This document shows positions 1 through 10,904 of a stretch of 64,000 nucleotides of DNA, piece after piece (the stretch's first letter is position 1; every line of letters begins with the position of its first letter). Below the pieces are notes generated by a model. That model ran no database searches. It saw nothing but the letters and a program-made list of their open reading frames with translations, and was not told where the DNA came from. The stretch covers positions 106,006,018-106,070,017 of the forward strand of contig JBOZIK010000001.1 of the NCBI GenBank assembly GCA_051453625.1, read 5' to 3'. The translations under genes were made by a program, and so were the position numbers. The stretch comes from Welwitschia mirabilis (Eukaryota; Gnetophyta; Gnetopsida; Welwitschiales).

Positions 1-317
1 TTCACAAGACTCAAGCCAAGTTTTGACATGGTCAAAAGATTATTTCTCAATAGTTTGAACTTAGTCAATTTATCTTGTTGTATAATACCTGAGTACACCT
101 TCTACACAATAAGTTAACTTCTAAATTATTAGGTCCTTATCTTATCAAAAAAGTACACTCAAATAACTCAATTGAAATTTCTGATCTAAACACTAAAGAA
201 ATCCAAAAAGTTAATGGACAAAGGTTAAAACAGTATGAGTTATTTTTTGATGAAATCTTAAACATGATAGAATCCCCTTTTTTGGAAGCCCCTATTCAAG
301 AGAGGACCTTTATTTTG
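1..317 (+). pseudogene. Gypsy (Athila/Tat-type) integrase C-terminal fragment, copy 1
   Basis: In the first 60 bases the + strand reads FTRLKPSFDMVKRLFLNSLN, and further on a frame gives words for KVNGQRLK. This is the end of a plant Athila/Tat-type integrase, where the family typically has a GP..(V)..V....AVE.......F.VNGQRLKPY pattern. Several frameshifts and stops break it. It closely matches 652-943, but keeps about 30 bases near 75-105 (CCTGAGTACACC region) that copy 2 has lost. It stops just short of the pol end, at an assembly gap. Not functional. It is either a true tandem duplication or an assembly artefact at the gap. Confidence 0.75.
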
Positions 318-366
318 NNNNNNNNNNNNNNNNNNNNNNNNNNNNNNNNNNNNNNNNNNNNNNNNN
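318..366. other. Assembly gap (49 N)
   Basis: Run of N. It separates two overlapping copies of the same integrase end, so the true distance and order across it are uncertain. Confidence 0.99.
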
Positions 367-952
367 AAAAATTCTTAAAAAATTAGTCTATATTAATAAG
401 AAAACTTGGTTCTCTAAACTTAATGATGTTCTTTGGGCTTATTGTACTACTCGACGTAACTCCCTAGGTTTCTCATACTATGAACTTGTGTATGGTAGAG
501 TATGTGTTTTACTAGTTGATGTTTGCTATGATTATTATCATTTCACTCATCAACTGAACCTTGTTGACCTAAACAAAAATCTCAAAATTCATTTAGCCTA
601 ACTCAACCACCTAGATGAAAAATGTACTCATTCCCTATATCATCAACTTGTTCACAAGACTCAGGCCAAGTTTTAACATGATAAAAAGATTATTCATAAA
701 TAGTTTGAATTGGCCAATACACCTTCTACATAAAAAGTTAACTTCTAAATGGTTAGGTCATTATCTTATCGAAAAAGTACACTCAAATAGCTTAGTTGAA
801 ATTTTCGATCTAAACACTAAAGAAATCCAAAAAGTCAATGGACAAAGGTTAAAACTGTATGAGCCATTCTCTGATAAAATCTTGAACATGATAGAAGCAC
901 TTGTTTTAGAAGCCCCTCTTCAAGAGGAGGACCTTTCTTTTTCCATCATCTA
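367..952 (+). pseudogene. Gypsy (Athila/Tat-type) integrase, core end to C-terminus, copy 2
   Basis: The frame starts KILKKLVYINKKTWFSKLND, followed by LWAYCTTRRNSLGFS and YELVYGRVCVLL. This is the Athila/Tat integrase pattern ILEK.....R.DW...L.DALWAYRT..KTP.G.SPY.LV.GK.C.LPV. From 615 an open stretch to 953 carries the C-terminal domain, including KLTSKWLGHYLIEKV and QKVNGQRLKLYEPF, with no chromodomain. The enzyme would insert element cDNA into chromosomes. The N-terminal zinc-binding part and the first catalytic acidic residue are not present here. The same domain is found in element B at 23900-24786, more decayed there. This copy is the better preserved of the two. Confidence 0.85.
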
Positions 953-1273
953 AATTCTTTCTTAAATTATTCCTTTGATTAACATCATGGTATCACTTGA
1001 ACATCTTTATCGTGACATATATATCTACTTATAAAGCTTCCATGATGAGTAATATTTTACTTAGGGAATTTACAATGATAAAAATTAGCTTAATCTAATT
1101 TTAGACATTCATATGTCTATGAATTTTATTTTAAAAGAAGATGCCTTAATTATTTTATTATCTTTCAATAATCTGAGTAATTAGTTATTTTTGTAGGATC
1201 TTATTTTGTTACTCATCTTATTTCTTCACTTTTATCCTTACAAGTACTTAATCATGTAAAATAATAATCATCT

Positions 1274-1275
<2 letters not shown>

Positions 1276-1342
<67 letters not shown>
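1276..1342. repeat. (GA)n microsatellite
   Basis: An uninterrupted AG/GA dinucleotide run of about 66 bases, in the non-coding tail of element A. Confidence 0.97.
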
Positions 1343-1344
<2 letters not shown>

Positions 1345-2936
1345 AAAGAAAAGAAAATAAACTACCATGCTCTTTCATGTTATATCCTTATACACATGAT
1401 AATCATGATGTCCTACCACAAGCACTAAGGTAAATTTTTTTAAGAGGGGTCTTCAGTAGTGTAATATGTTAGCTATGGGAACTTCACTTGGGGGTCAGTC
1501 AATCATGCTATGTGTCTCCTTAGCCCTCTGATAGTGGTTTCACTCCCTTTATCATGGAAAAATAAATTACTTTTTTCTATTTATTTATTTCTAGTACTTC
1601 CACATGATCACTCTACTTTATAGATTTTAGTGTTTTTTTTGACATGATAGCTTATAAGTTCTTGTATTTTAATAGCTTTTTATTTTATCATTTATTGTTT
1701 AATAACATTAGCATACTTGACTTTGTCATAATCATTACCCAATGGAGTGAAAATTTATGAATTTATACATTATTTCATGCATCATTAATCAAGTGATTTT
1801 ATGATTATTACTATAGGAACTTGTTAGGTTAGTGTTTAGGGTAATAAAACAATCTTCTTCATGTTCCTAGTTGTCCATTTTTATTTTACTTTTCTTTGGT
1901 TATTTTTTTGAAATTTTTAAATTGATTTCATTATACTTTTTCAACATTATATCATGGACCTAATCATTTTTCTAGTTTCTCGTGATGTTTTTTATAGGAT
2001 GGTTGTTTCTCTCTAACAGGTTTTCTTGATATAATAAGTTCTAGCTTTCTATGCATTCAGGAATATTTGGGGCATCTTTGAGTAGTATGTTTTTTCCTTG
2101 GTGCATTTTTCCTCTACTATCATTTTCACTTCTCCATCATGCTTTCACCTCTTAGGCTCTTTATTTGTTTTCTTTCTCAGTTCGCTCTCTCTCTTTCTCT
2201 CTCTCTTCCATTGCATTCCTACATTTTTTGGTTTTCTGACTATTTTAGGTTTTATCTTCCTCTCCAAATTAGCTATTTTGAATTCTATCATCCTCATCAA
2301 TCATTCCCATGATAGAGAGGATGATACTTCCTTTTGGTTTAGGGTGCAATTCAGGATGTCTTGCTTCTCCTGGGGGGTAGAACACCTTTCTGGGCATTAA
2401 TTTGTTATGATTAATACATAATTTTTACAAATTCTAAGCTCTCATGATCTAATCTTTTTGTCGGGTTATTTAGATGAGTTCTTCATGCACATTTGAATAA
2501 AATTTTATGAGGTTTTATGCACTTTATCATCTAATAGCACTTGCACATGTTTTTCTATAGCCTTATTTTTTGATCATCTGAATTGTGTTATATTTACTGT
2601 TGTTCCTTGCCTTGTAGATGATACTATTATGAGTTGCATGATATAGAAACTACTTAAGCTATCACAATGGTCCATTGTTATTATTCTATATTATGCATAC
2701 ACAGTTTCATGTTTATGAGCCATATAGTCATACTTTATAATTTCTATATATGTATTGCATTCATTCTTAGTGACATGCTTAAGTAAGAGGCTTAGAAAAA
2801 TTTTTAGTACTTGTATTAATTAACTATTGATAATATCATTTTCTATAGACTTAATTTACATCTTGCATACATTATTTTTTATCTTAAATAAATTGGCTTG
2901 CAATTTAGTAGATCACTTACTTTATTAAAGACTCAT

Positions 2937-2958
2937 AAGGCTAAGTAAGGGGCTATCT
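2937..2958 (+). promoter_or_regulatory. Polypurine tract of element A
   Basis: AAGGCTAAGTAAGGGG lies immediately upstream of the 3' LTR. The same string, AAGGCTAAGTAAGGGG, precedes the 3' LTR of element B at 29258-29273. It would prime plus-strand DNA synthesis. Confidence 0.75.
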
Positions 2959-4351
2959 TGTGATGCCAAATTATAGGAATTTGATGGTGTATTTTGAGTA
3001 CTTTTACAAGACATTCATATAGGTTTTGACGTAATACTGATGACTATGAGGATTTGATAGGATAATTAGTAAAACATGTGGTACCTAGCATATTCGGTAG
3101 TTTCTCGATCTTATTCGGATACTGCAGGATTGGAAGAAAGACTTTATGATGCAAAGACTGATTTAACTTTGAGAAAAGAGTAAAATAAGAGTGTCATCTA
3201 CACTGTTGTCCCCATAACACCTAGGACAACTAAACTACTGATGTGGACATAAGCCTGCAGCACCGACAGTAGCACATGATGCATATGTTCATAGGTTATT
3301 GTCTGTATGTTCATCCAGATGATAGACAGGACAATGACACTAGTACTATGTGTAGGTAACCCATGGAATTGATGGTAGCACATGGCACACAATTCAAAGC
3401 TATTAAGATGACATCATCCCCTCTGTTATGGGGACGATAGATAAGACAATAACTATTTTTATACTGTAGCAATAAATTTGATTTGAATGAGGTTAAATAA
3501 CCCATGTGGGTTGCTAGGATTTTTTTTTCCCATCTTTAGGGTTTTTCCTCTAATTTACTCAATGAAAAATCTATAAATATCCTTCTCCTCCTTCATTCCC
3601 ATCCCATATTTTGTACCTGATACTTGTGACTGAAGCTTAAATGGCAAGAGATCCATCCCATGCTACATAAAGGAGTCTTCTTGGTGTAAGGCTGTGTTCT
3701 TCTTATTGAGGTGCTATTGTTCTATATTGTAAGTGGATGTTGTTCTCTTTCATTTTGATTAATACAAATTCCTCTTTCATTTCTTTATTGTGCATCTTCA
3801 TTATGATATAAGTTGGTCTTAGTTAGTGAAAAACTTTGATTTATTTAGATCATAAGGAAAACCTTTTTTAAGGTTAATCTTACTTAGTAGAATAGATTTG
3901 CATTACTTCTTTCTTTTCTTTCATATTGCATTTCATGTTCTACTTGGATACATCTCAAATTTTATATTGATTAAGAAATAGTAGATAATCTTCTTACTTG
4001 ATATAAGTTATAGAGAAGTAGTCTTTTGTGATAGAAATACTAGGATCTAAGTAGGACCTATTTTGATTCCCATTTCTGTTTCCATTTCCATTTCCATTTG
4101 CATTTCCATTTCCACTCACTTGCATTTTATTTCTAGTTAAGCATTGCATTTACTTACTTTCTTTTAGTTTTATAAAGATAAAAAGAACTAAAATACATTA
4201 GCAAAATCACTTCTCTGACTCTAAGCCTAGTGCCTTTGTTGGATTATGACATTTGGATGAACTCCCATCTATATTAGAGTGTGTTTTCTACAATTTACAT
4301 GATTTATAGGTTTATATAAAGGATTTCCAAATTGCATAAATTCACACTGCA
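2959..4351 (+). repeat. 3' LTR of element A
   Basis: It starts TGTGATGCCAAATTA and aligns base for base at its start with the element B 3' LTR (GGGG-N8-TG junction in both). Later it shares GACATTTGG...CATCTATATTAG with the ends of both B LTRs. A TATA-like CTATAAATAT lies at 3571. TTTCCA hexamer repeats lie at 4069-4115 in the U5 part. The end near CACACTGCA (about 4351) is less certain. It is about 1.39 kb. The + strand TATA box would have driven the element transcript. Confidence 0.8.
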
Positions 4352-6223
4352 ATAATCTTAAACTATTAGTTATAATGCATGCTTTAAAATCCTAGTGATA
4401 TTACTTACTTATAAGAAAATTCCTATTTAAAATAGATCATAAGAGTTTGGGGTAATTCCAAAAGTAACCACTATTTAATATAAAATAAAGAAGGTTGGGA
4501 GAATTACTAGTATAATACAACTTCAACCTTTAATACACATGAAGAAAGCAAAAAAAAGTTTCAAATTCTTTAAGCTAGAAAGTGGTGTATGCTTATCACC
4601 ATAGTAACCTTCAATATTGCAAATTACTTAAAGAAAAATTTATCCAACGACTCTTATGTTGATGAAGTAATTTTCTATTACAGGAAGGCCAATATAAAAT
4701 TCTTTTATAATCTTTCAAGATGCATATTCATTGAAGAAGAGATGATTGTGCATTCCTTAAGGTAAACAAAGAAAGAATTTGATGTATGAATGCATGATGT
4801 ATCCTATGAAAGATACCTAGGATTTGTGCAAAATCATCATATGTCAAAGGAAGTGCTACTTCTAGTTAAGAATGAAAGGAGAGTTAAAAGAATATATCAA
4901 GAACTTTTCAATCTACTAATAAGTGTAGCATAAACTTAGGAGGCCTATGGGACTCTTGCAATCCCTTGGCATTCCCAAATGAAGTGAGAAAAATTCATGA
5001 TAGGCTTTGTTACATATTTATAACTCACCAAGGAACATCATAACTCTATCTTTATTCATGTTGATAGGTTAACCATGGTCCACTTTATTTCAGTTAAGAA
5101 TATAAATGCTACATAGGAGTTAGTCTTATGTTCTATATAGGAGATTTTGGATTACATGGAGCACCATAGATTATTATGTCTAATCATAATAATAAGCTCT
5201 TATCAGAATTTTACTAAATCTTCTTCCACCACCTTGGAACTAATATTTAGATTAGTACCACTTACTATCCTAAAATTGATGGGTAGACTAAGAGAATTAA
5301 TTGAATTTTAGAAGATATACTATAATGTTATGTAGTAGTAAAGCCTAGAAATTGGAAGAACTATCTCCATTTAGTAGAATTTATATATAACCAAACCTTT
5401 TAAACATCCATATAATGCTCATCCTTTGAATCCATGTATGGAAGAAATTGTTTCACCCTAATAATATGGTCATATCTCACATTAAAAAATATAAAGAATG
5501 AACTCTAGATAAAACAATGGAGTGAATTTTAAATTGCATCATGTGATAGCTAAAGGAAATTTAAAATAGATACAAGATGTTACACAATAAAAATCATTTA
5601 AATAGAGTCTTTCAAATAGGATACCAAGTTCTCTTATGAGTTAAACTAGAAAGAAGCTTGATGAAAATTGGAAAATAGTAAAAGATACTTCCTCAATACT
5701 GTGGTACATTCAACATCATAGAAAGAATTGAAATGTTAGCTAATAAATTGGATTTATTATCAAAGTTGTCTAAAATATGCCCTATATTCCATGTCATCTT
5801 ACTAAAACCATACCATAAAGATAGAATTTAGGATTATACCCTTAATTGGAAATACATTCTACTAAAATAAAATCTAACATATGATATAAGACCTTGAAAA
5901 ATTCTAAACTTTCATATTAGAAAATCATAAAATAAGACCATTAGCAAAGTACTTATCAAATGGATCTACTATAATTAAAACACATTAGAAAATACAAAAT
6001 TTATGAAATAGACCTTTCCCTAGTTATTCGATTGAAATATGAACTCATTGTATGTTATATGTTTGTTCTATATATTCATAGAATTAACTTATATGTCAAA
6101 ATAAATTGTTGTAGAAATAGCAATGGAGATGAATGAGGTATCACTAATGGATGCAGGCATAAGTGGTCAATTCATTAGAGGGACTTATCTTAAGGATGAA
6201 TTAAGAAATTAAGGAGGAGGAAA
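4352..6223 (+). pseudogene. Chromovirus (Ty3/gypsy) integrase remnant, element E
   Basis: The decayed + strand frame holds the chromovirus integrase order. HNSIFIHVDRLTMVHFISVK near 5038 matches the family's D.I.VVVDRLTK.AHFIP. Next come TLELIFRLVPLTILKLMGR and ELIEF, corresponding to LG..L..ST.YHPQTDGQ.ER. Then NWKNYLHLVEFIYNQTF near 5350 matches W...LPL.EFAYN..., and the C-terminal ICPIFHVILLKPYHKDRI near 5776 matches the HNVFHVSLLRPY motif. Many stops and frameshifts are present. Upstream 4352-4850 holds only weak RNase H / zinc-domain traces. No RT of this element is visible. It was probably interrupted by element A. Confidence 0.8.
6209..6223 (+). promoter_or_regulatory. Polypurine tract of element E
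   Basis: AATTAAGGAGGAGGAAA lies directly before TGTAATACTTT, a classic chromovirus junction between internal region and 3' LTR. Confidence 0.65.
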
Positions 6224-6900
6224 TGTAATACTTTAAAACTACTTTATAATTAACTGATTGTTTATTAAGAGTGATTACTATGTAATTAAGAGAAACTATT
6301 GAATAACAAAAGGGTATAACCCTTAAATTATAATAGTGTATCCTCTCATCTTGAGTCTTAAACCCATGGCATTAAGTAGGGGTGTATAGACTGAATGGAT
6401 GGAATTAAAAATCACCTTTACTCTTTCCAAGGATCCTAGGAGGGGACCTAAGATCATAGTCCACATCTTTACCTTTGATTACAAATCTAGGGCTAGAAGA
6501 TGATGTAGAGGCAATATCAGTGTGTTATAATCCCCTAATATATGAATAAATAAATACTTCATTTTCTACCCAATTAATGTATTATTTAGTTCTTTATTAC
6601 ATGCTACACAACTATTCCTTATTAAATCTGAATTTTAATCTTAATTATATAATTTAGCATATTATAAAATTGAAAACATTCATGAGGTTGAACTAGAGGT
6701 TTTTTTTATATAGGAATAATTCTACGTAAAGAGCCACTTACCCTATTAAGCATGAGTTTTGTAAAAGGTATTCTGCCATAGCAAACATTCTTACGGAAGT
6801 GGATACCACAGTAGTTAAATTAGTTTTGTATAGATGTCAATTATACAAAAAACATTCTTATGTTAAAAGAATATGTATTAATTCATTATTAATGGGAAGT
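6224..6900 (+). repeat. 3' LTR of chromovirus E (right end uncertain)
   Basis: It begins TGTAATACTTTAAAAC right after a purine tract and downstream of integrase on the same strand. It contains AGGGGACC-rich and T-rich stretches but no second copy in the window, so the right end is set only by the start of the copia D LTR at 6910. It is about 0.68 kb. Confidence 0.55.
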
Positions 6901-6909
6901 CATACTAAT

Positions 6910-7545
6910 TGAAGGAAGCTAGGCCATAAGATCTACACAGCTAAAAGAGCTTATTTTATTTGTTTGTGCTCCAAATAATAACAGTGAGTAAAAATACCTA
7001 AAAATGAAAACATAGAGTATGTATCTTAATAGGTAATGACTAATTTTTATATCAAATGATATGGATTAATCTCATATTTGTGAATATATCATGAAAAAGT
7101 AGACTCTCAATCCATTTTCATTTATAAAAATAGTTGCAAAATCTTAAAAAGTAAAAAGAAAATTAAGCATTTTACAAATGAGTATAACTATTGAAAAACC
7201 ATTTTTATTCCTTAGAATGCAGGAAAAATACTTTATACTGATATTAAAATAGAGCTTATAGCAATAAAAGTAGGAAAGTTATCAAACAGTGAAAGTTAAA
7301 AAAACTAAAAGTTATAAATTTAAAAAAACATAGGTTCATCAATATTAGTAATGCTTCTTATTTATTTCACATTAAGAACAATAGTCCATTCAACACACTA
7401 CCATATTAAAATGTAATTTCATTTTTGTCTTCTTTAAAACTTTAGGTTTTTAAATTTTAAAATTAAAAAAATTAAAAAACAACTCTAATAGAAATATTAA
7501 CTAAGATATTAAAAATAGCAACTTAAAAGTTAGCTACAACTAACA
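6910..7545 (-). repeat. 3' LTR of copia element D
   Basis: On the - strand it starts TGTTAGTTGTAGC after the purine tract TTTAAGGAGGAAA (7546-7560 reversed) and ends in CCTAGCTTCCTTCA. It matches 14041-14703 along its length: for example AATAGAGCATGTAT there corresponds to CATAGAGTATGTAT here, and AATAATGCTTCTT to AGTAATGCTTCTT. It is about 636 bp. Confidence 0.85.
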
Positions 7546-7559
7546 TTTCCTCCTTAAAC

Positions 7560-8400
7560 TTACAAGTTCATTAAATATATAATGTATATTAACTCCTTCA
7601 TTATTTTTCTAGTGATTTCTTTTATATGGTAATCATCAACTTTATCTTTAGTGTTTACATTTTATAGAATTACTATTTTATCTTCCACCTTCTCTTTAAT
7701 GTAATTATACCTGATATTGATGTTCATTCCTTTTTTGTATTGTATCTAGATTTTCCTTAAATTTATACTTAAAATATTATTAATAAATAATAGAATAGAA
7801 GTATTTATATTTAAATGAAATTCTCTTATTATCTTTACAATCCCTATCATTATGTTTTCTTCTTCATGCATTGAAATTTACATAGATTCTATAGACCAAA
7901 GAACTGTGCATTATTACTTATAGGACTTTTAAGAAATTATATTTAAGACATGAAATGCCATGATTCCTAAAATTCTTTTTTTGTTTTTAAAGTTTCATCC
8001 TAAATAGCATGACTATATGCATATCATGAATTCACACATATTATAAATTACAACTTTTGTTTATTATTTCTTTAACATATCTCAAAATATGATTTGCTAC
8101 CTTTAAGCATTATTCATTTGGTTTAACCATGTATCTTGAAATAACATTTACTAGAAACTCTAAATCTGATCTATAGTATGTAAGATATCTTAAAGATCTA
8201 ATAATTTATTGGAAGTATGTTGCATTTACTTTTTGTACTTCTTATCATTTTTCAAAGTCATATGACAATGGTGTTACTAGTGCATTTGCACTATGCATGT
8301 CAAACTTCTTTATCAACTTGCTTTCATATTTACTTTAACAAAATGTAGTGCCTTACTTATTTTGTTGAACTTTAAAATGAATATAATATTACAACTATCC
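7560..8400 (-). pseudogene. Copia D reverse transcriptase end and RNase H
   Basis: Read on the - strand, KFDMHSANALVTPLSYDFEK (copia pattern KFGM.....V.TPM), then RSLRYLTYYRSDLEFLVN (SLLYLT..RPDI.FAV) and VISRYMVKPNE...VANHILRYVKEI (LSRFM..P...H...A.RILRYIKGT). These are diagnostic of Ty1/copia RT and the RT-RNase H linker. RNase H proper, further left, is badly frameshifted. The RT start is on the other side of the LINE, at 10905. Confidence 0.85.
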
Positions 8401-8465
8401 CAAATCGTTTTTTTAAGGAAGAAATGAAAATATATTAAACTAGAAAATTTACATAAGGAGGTAAA

Positions 8466-8850
8466 AACATCCTAGATTAATGGGAATAAATAAATCATTT
8501 GAAAATAAGGAGAATATTCTAGAGGATATGTAGAAGTAGATTGAAAATACAGTAAAATTAGGGGCACAAGAATCCATGAAAAGAAAAAACTAGCAAAAAC
8601 TAAAACTAAGCTAGGCAAATAACTTGAAAGGAAAAGGGAATTTATATAAAAGGGCGGGATCATCCTATATTAATGAGAAAAAATTAAACTATTTAGCAAG
8701 AAGGATAATATTCTACAGTGTACATAGAGACAGACTGTAAATAGGGTAAAATTGGAAGGAAAATCATCCCTTGAAAAAATAAATAATAAAAACTAAAATT
8801 AAACTAGGCAATAACCTAAAAGGATTGAAGATTAGTATTCCCTATAGAAG
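8466..8850 (-). repeat. About 190-bp tandem duplication in the LINE 3' UTR
   Basis: CATCCTAGATTAATGGGAAT near 8469 recurs as CATCCTATATTAATGAGAAA near 8662. Matching downstream words (GAATATTCTA / TAATATTCTA, AAACTAAAACTAAGCTAGGC / AAACTAAAATTAAACTAGGC) keep the same spacing of about 190 bases. Two diverged copies. Confidence 0.75.
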
Positions 8851-10270
8851 GAAAAAAGATTTTCATGGTTAGCTCTAGCAGAAAATGATTCATTTCATCT
8901 AATAGAACCTCAGAGACCTCATTCCTCAAACTCTTTAGCTCCTTCTTGATTCTTTTCTGGGTGTAGTCTAAGTACTTTCTTCTAGTAGCTTGACTTGATT
9001 GCTTGTGGAAGTACTCTATGGAAGATTCCCAATGTCACAAATTGGTAACTTTTCAACCTACAAATTATGGCAAGCGTAACCTCCCTTTTGTTAGTTTTCA
9101 TGTCTATGTCTACTTGAGGATCATGCTGCATCTCTTCTAGTGTAGAATCTGTGGTCAATTCATGGGTGTAACTAGAACAACTCTTAGGTTGGATGTCCTT
9201 TTAAGCCTAGTCATGGGATTACTCCCTTTGTTCTTGGGGTTCAGTTAAAGAGTTCTCTTGAGCTATCTCTTCTTGTAGTGGAAGTGAATTTATCTCTTCT
9301 ATTTAAGGTTCTAGGAGTGGAATCATCTTTTTTTAGAAGGGGTTTCCTTACTCAACATTCACCTTAGCATGAGAGGCTTCATCTATAGTAGCTTTTCTCT
9401 TAGATTTTCTCTTGGGGGTGGTGGGGGAGGGAGGGTCTCCTGAGGGCACCACCAAGGAGGAGAAGGGACCTCTCATAGCCTAATTTCATTGGTTTTCCTC
9501 AAAAGAGTCATAATTAAACTAGAGTTTCTAGAAATATCTTTGTGATGTAATGCCTAAATGAAGAAGAAGGGTAGATTGGCCTGGTACCCTAGATGTAGGG
9601 CTTTATGAAAAGTAAATATAAGCCTTATAGTTTTGAGTAGCAACTAAAGTGGATGAAATATCTATCTATCATTTTAGCATCTAATCCCCATAGGGTTGGT
9701 AGTGCCTTATGGCTAATGTTCCCACTAGGCATCTTAAGAACCCTAATAGGAAAAAAGTGGAGTACCTTCCATTGTCCTCTAGTTTCAAGAGGAATTTTTC
9801 CACTAGTAGCTAGAATTTCCAAGAGTCTAGAGAGGGAGTCTTCAATGATTTCAATGGAAAGTCTCCTAAAGGTAGTTCGCTACCCTCTCTATCTTTTATA
9901 AAATGGTGCAATATCAGTCCTTGGTTCTCCCTTGAGCTTATGCAGAAGGGCTTTCCATTCCATGGCCTCCATATTATCTCATAACTTAGGGTATCCTTTA
10001 AACATATTAAGAATAGATGATTCTATAGTAGGAGTTTCTCCCATAGCTATTTTGATTTGTGAGTGATAGCATTTAATTCTCTTGATGGTATTTATTGGAA
10101 AAGGAAGGGGGAACTATTGAAAACGAGATCATTTCTTGTATACCAAATCTACCAATAAGTCAAGCAAATTCTATTATTCATGCATGTATCAAATGCATTG
10201 CAGATCTTATAATAACTCATCATAATTATCATTAATTTCATACTCCACTTGTATTAATGAAAGAGGTGAT
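8850..10270 (-). pseudogene. LINE ORF2 tail / 3' region
   Basis: Continues leftward from the zf-RVT domain. A frame near 10120 reads like the post-zinc W.IW..RN..VFN motif of plant LINEs (IWYTRNDLVFNSSPF). An open stretch at 9625-9822 (- strand) begins MEILATSGKIPLETR and has no recognised domain. The segment is less A+T-rich than its neighbours, with G-rich runs near 9415-9440, so it may be a younger insertion than the copia host element. Function of the tail is unknown. Confidence 0.55.
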
Positions 10271-10895
10271 TAGCATTTCTAGGATAAGACTAACAGATTG
10301 GACAAGCAGTGTTAACCGAGAAGCCCTCTTATGTAGTTGATCCCTTATGAGGATTCTATTATGATCCTTTAATCAAAAAAATATCTTGATTTTATCTATA
10401 ATTTGGCCCTTTCAAAATTTCTTGAATGTATCATTTTTCCCATATTTCTTAAGAAGGATCTACTTGGTTATGTCTTTATTGCCTATGTTTAAATCCATCA
10501 GATTTCTTCTACTTTTGCTAAGATGTTTTCTCAGATAAAATTATTCCTTGATGGTTATTAAATTAGGATACTTGTAAATGATCAAATTCCTCCATAGCTG
10601 CCCTCCCTTGGAAAGTCTTCTAAGGATCTAATGAGCTCTTATGAGGAAACAGTCCTCTGGTTTCTAGAAATCCCAACCTCTAAAACTCCTTAGGACATGC
10701 TATTATCTTTTATTTGCATAGATGAATGTAGTTTTGATCTTTGCCTTCCAACCAAATAAATTCCTTTAAAATTTTGTTGATTTTTCAAATGATGTTCTTT
10801 AGGGGAGGGATAACAGAAGCTATGTATCTAAAAGAATAGATTAGTCATGAGTTTGCTAAGATAATATTTACTTTAAAAGAGAGGAAGTTATTCTA
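10270..10895 (-). pseudogene. LINE ORF2 remnant: RT C-terminal part and zinc-binding (zf-RVT) domain
   Basis: The - strand frames read RYIASVIPPLKNII, KINKILKEFIWLEGKDQNYI and ACPKEF.RLGFLETR, matching the plant LINE pattern after RT (I...R.FLW.......I..V.W...C.PK..GGLG...). IDKIKIFF*LKDHNRIL then RDQLHKRA corresponds to the zf-RVT start (..K...FLWLA.H.RILT...L..R), and a CPIC in the neighbouring frame is its first cysteine pair. The stop in IFF*LK is a TGA where the family has Trp. There is no intact active site, since the catalytic half is not included. Confidence 0.8.
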
Positions 10896-10904
10896 CTAAG
10901 AATT

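Larger units (their letters stand above)
953..2958 (+). other. Non-coding tail of element A between pol and 3' LTR
   Basis: No convincing gene. The segment matches the region after pol in element B: GCTATGGGAACTTCAC near 1470 corresponds to GCTATGGGAACTCCAC near 25240, with similar neighbours on both sides. It holds a GA microsatellite and long T-rich runs. An open stretch at 2098-2400 is T-rich low-complexity sequence and is not called. The tail is about 2.0 kb here against 4.5 kb in B, which has extra material including an ORF remnant. Confidence 0.7.
1..4351 (+). mobile_element. Element A: 3' part of an Athila/Tat-type Ty3/gypsy retrotransposon
   Basis: The order is integrase end, 2 kb non-coding tail, polypurine tract and 3' LTR. 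This matches the 3' half of element B (24200-30528), which fixes family and orientation. The 5' part lies outside the window or has been lost. Chromovirus integrase (element E) resumes right after the LTR, so A probably sits inside E, although E's upstream half is not in view. Confidence 0.8.
8407..10904 (-). mobile_element. 5'-truncated LINE (non-LTR retrotransposon) inside copia D
   Basis: Copia RT is split exactly here. The interval carries, on the - strand, the end of a plant L1-type LINE ORF2. Its 3' end shows as a T run (poly-A on the - strand) at 8408-8415. It starts part-way through the RT C-terminus, as expected for 5'-truncated insertion by target-primed reverse transcription. No clear target-site duplication is seen. 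Confidence 0.8.

Noticed and set aside
2098-2400. A 100-residue + strand frame rich in Phe, Leu and Ser
   Set aside because: T-rich low-complexity sequence in a non-coding retrotransposon tail; no motif, no conservation with the element B tail.
8472-8663. A hydrophobic minus-strand frame that looks like a small membrane protein
   Set aside because: It lies in the duplicated LINE 3' UTR and is not kept in the second unit of the duplication.
9415-9445. G-rich run as possible regulatory quadruplex
   Set aside because: The G tracts are close but irregular, and the run lies in the tail of a decayed LINE. Not enough to call a feature.
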